Source of the DNA: Megaustenia siamemsis
Taxonomy: Eukaryota > Mollusca > Gastropoda > Stylommatophora > Ariophantidae
DNA length: 64,000 nt
NCBI GenBank assembly: GCA_032433765.1
Contig: JAVIAB010000160.1
Coordinates: forward strand, 15,058,307 to 15,122,306
Reading direction: 5' to 3'
Part shown: positions 62,200 to 64,000 of the stretch, one piece after another
Layout: each line of letters opens with the position of its first letter
Position numbering within the stretch: position 1 is the first letter of the stretch
The notes under the pieces: generated by a model
Database searches by the model: none
Told to the model about the DNA's origin: nothing
The model's input: only the letters and a program-made list of their open reading frames with translations
Made by a program: the position numbers and the translations under genes

Positions 62200-62415
62200 G
62201 TCATCACTGCCTAACCTTGACAGACATGAAGAAAAGGACCTTGACCTCCCCAGAGATGACATTGCCTTTTACTACCACGGGGAGAACTTCGACAACCTCC
62301 TCAAACCGTGGACAAAAGTTCGACAATTTGTACCGACTGTTTCAACCTATGGAGTTACGTTTCTCCTGGGACTTGTCGGAAACTCATTGGTTCTTTTCGC
62401 AGTGCTCGGCGACAG
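62200..62415 (+). CDS. Rhodopsin-like GPCR, exon with N-terminal tail and TM1 (partial)
   Basis: The exon lies between ACAAAAAATAG and CAG|GTGAGT. It starts at codon position 3 and ends two bases into a codon, with 71 full codons open. It encodes an acidic extracellular tail (HEEKDLDLPRDD), a juxtamembrane LLKPWTKVRQF and TM1 YGVTFLLGLVGNSLVLFAVL followed by GDR. The GN-x-L/V core is the conserved TM1 signature of class A receptors, with Asn as residue 1.50. No in-frame Met precedes it after the TAA near 62164, so at least one exon lies upstream beyond or before the minisatellite. Remaining TM exons are not in the window. A peptide receptor is likely but the ligand cannot be told. An intron just after TM1 is common in invertebrate peptide receptors. 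Confidence 0.72.
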
Positions 62416-62554
62416 GTGAGTAATTGCCTCTGGTTCATTTCTAAATAAAATAAACATTCCAGCTAAAGGGGAAGAAAGTGTCTGAAATCGGCAAGACTCA
62501 ATGAAAAAATGTCGCTGCCTGTGTCTCACCATATATTTATGTTTACATGTATGT

Positions 62555-63070
62555 ATGTAAACTCAGCTTTCCAAGAAGTGAGGAAGATACTATGCAATCC
62601 ATTTTTGACATTAGAAACAAGAACAAGAGTTCTTAAATGTTATTTAGAGCCAGTCTTAACATATTGATGTGAATCATGGACAATAGGACAACAGGCAAGA
62701 AAATCACTAGAGTCTGAAGAAATGTGGTTTAACAGAAGAATGTTGAAAATACCATGGACAGCTAAGAAAAGTAAGGAAAACGTTCTGAAAGAGGCCAAAG
62801 CAAAAAGAGCGCTAATTTCCAATATTTGGAAGAAACAATCATCATTTTTTTCCCATGTAATGAGAAGAGAACAGCTGTAATATTGTAACAACTAGAAAAA
62901 TTGAGGGACGAAGATATAGAGGGAAGCAAAGAGAAAAGATACCAGACAGCTTAATAGAATGGCTTGGCAGCAGGTCAACAACAGAAATTATAAATAACTG
63001 TTGTGATCGTAAGTAGTGGAGAGACATGATCACCTACGCCAGCAAGCCAGGTACTTGATGATGATGATGT
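62555..63070 (+). mobile_element. LINE L-A, 3' fragment in GPCR intron
   Basis: It encodes MRKILCNPFLTLETRTRVLK-like residues, WFNRRMLKIPWTAKKSKENV and KKQSSFFSHVMRREQL, and ends at CAGGTACTTGATGATGATGATG. Frame breaks are present. Confidence 0.82.
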
Positions 63071-63504
63071 AAACTAATTTGCCTATTAGAGTCCAGAAGA
63101 GAAACTTATTTTGCGGTCTTTAGCTCTTCTGTTGGCCTCTACTGTTTCCTACTGTTGCTAATGTTCCATCAATCAATCCATCCTTTTCGTGGTCAGCCCT
63201 TGAATTTCTTGCTCTCCCAACATTTATTAAAGGCTCGTTGTGTTTTTGATCTGTTTGTTATCATATCACGTGCCGAACCATTGTATCTGGTGTTTCTTTG
63301 TGTATTCTATGGAGGGAATTATTTTTTGCTTTATATATATATATATAATCAAGTTGCATTATTGTTTTGCAAAATGTTGCACTTATCATAGCCAGTCGGA
63401 AAGAATCTGTGTTTCTAGCCAGATCTTCCATCTTTACTGTTGTCTTATATATATATATAATATATTATGCTACATTATGCATATAAGTGTGTGTGTGTGT
63501 GTGC

Positions 63505-63539
<35 letters not shown>

Positions 63540-63986
63540 TGTGTGTCTTAAATGTCATTGTTTATGGCGAATGAAGCTGATAAATTATCTGACATTCGAA
63601 AATGAAGTCAATGTTAGAAGATGTCAGATGACATTAAAACGAAATGAGACATTACAGATGAAGCCCCACGACATCATTTTGTTCATTCTGTTGCCGAAAA
63701 TGTCATTCAAGCTGAGATGAAATCAGCCAAGAGAGAAACTCTTTGTTAATAATGCGAAAGGATGATAGTATCTACTGTAAGTCTAGAATCTACAACATCC
63801 TACTTCAGGCCGATCGATCGATATCAACATACGTATTAATACGCATTTCGTGATACCATCATTTGAAAAAAAAAATACATATGGGTATCAATTTATCGGT
63901 ATAAAATTGTCACCGAAATAAACAAAATACTTGTATCTTCGATTCTCAACACCTTAAGAAAGCAAACATGGCCCTCAGAAACATAA
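63071..63986. other. No gene; simple repeats
   Basis: (TA)n at 63332-63350 and 63447-63470; (TG)n with interruptions at 63487-63547. No splice-supported exon. Confidence 0.5.
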
Positions 63987-64000
63987 TGGGGCCTCGCTAG
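63987..64000 (+). mobile_element. Probable start of a SINE family 2 copy, cut by window end
   Basis: GGGGCCTCGCTAG matches the first bases of the family-2 head (GGGGCCTCGGTAG at 21235-21247). Confidence 0.4.

Overview
This is non-coding-rich eukaryotic DNA, AT-rich and dominated by retrotransposon debris, tRNA-derived SINEs and minisatellites. The LINE types (a CFDP2-like endonuclease/RT family and an I-type element with RNase H), the SINEs, and the split secreted-peptide, cytokine-like and GPCR exons fit a lophotrochozoan, most likely a gastropod mollusc. The species is inference. No prokaryotic signals are present.

The main structure is two giant imperfect palindromes in tandem. P1 has a left arm at about 190-12046 and a right arm at about 14618-24735, around a 2.6 kb spacer. 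P2 has a left arm at about 27832-37800 and a right arm at about 40866-56010, around a 3 kb spacer. Arms are collinear in inverted order and usually very similar, but carry many arm-specific insertions, several with clear target-site duplications (TSDs) opposite an empty site in the other arm. They are therefore old real duplications or a very unusual assembly, not simple fold-back reads.

Host genes that can be supported: (1) a two-exon, 10-cysteine secreted peptide of prokineticin/AVIT (astakine-like) type in each P1 arm, pointing toward the palindrome centre. The left copy (2556..2698 + 8806..8947, +) is intact but has a 1.5 kb insertion just before its splice acceptor. The right copy (complement of 17628..17768 + 22654..22796) has a 1-nt frameshift. 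Coding exons of the two copies differ far more than the flanking UTR and intron. (2) Two phase-compatible exons at 45360..45465 and 47269..47506 that may encode the C-terminal part of an IL-17-like cytokine, in a region unique to the P2 right arm. (3) A rhodopsin-type GPCR exon with TM1 at 62200..62415, directly after a 2.9 kb 46-bp minisatellite.

Region by region: 0-25 kb is P1; 25-27.8 kb is a bridge with LINE pieces; 27.8-56 kb is P2, including an endonuclease LINE (30.5-32.4 kb), an I-type LINE with TSD (33.97-36.66 kb), a hAT-type MITE (38.4-39.0 kb), a 34-bp minisatellite (39.2-40.2 kb) and the IL-17-like exons. 56-64 kb holds further LINE pieces, three tandem arrays and the GPCR exon. 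LINE family labels used here (L-A to L-I) are local names.
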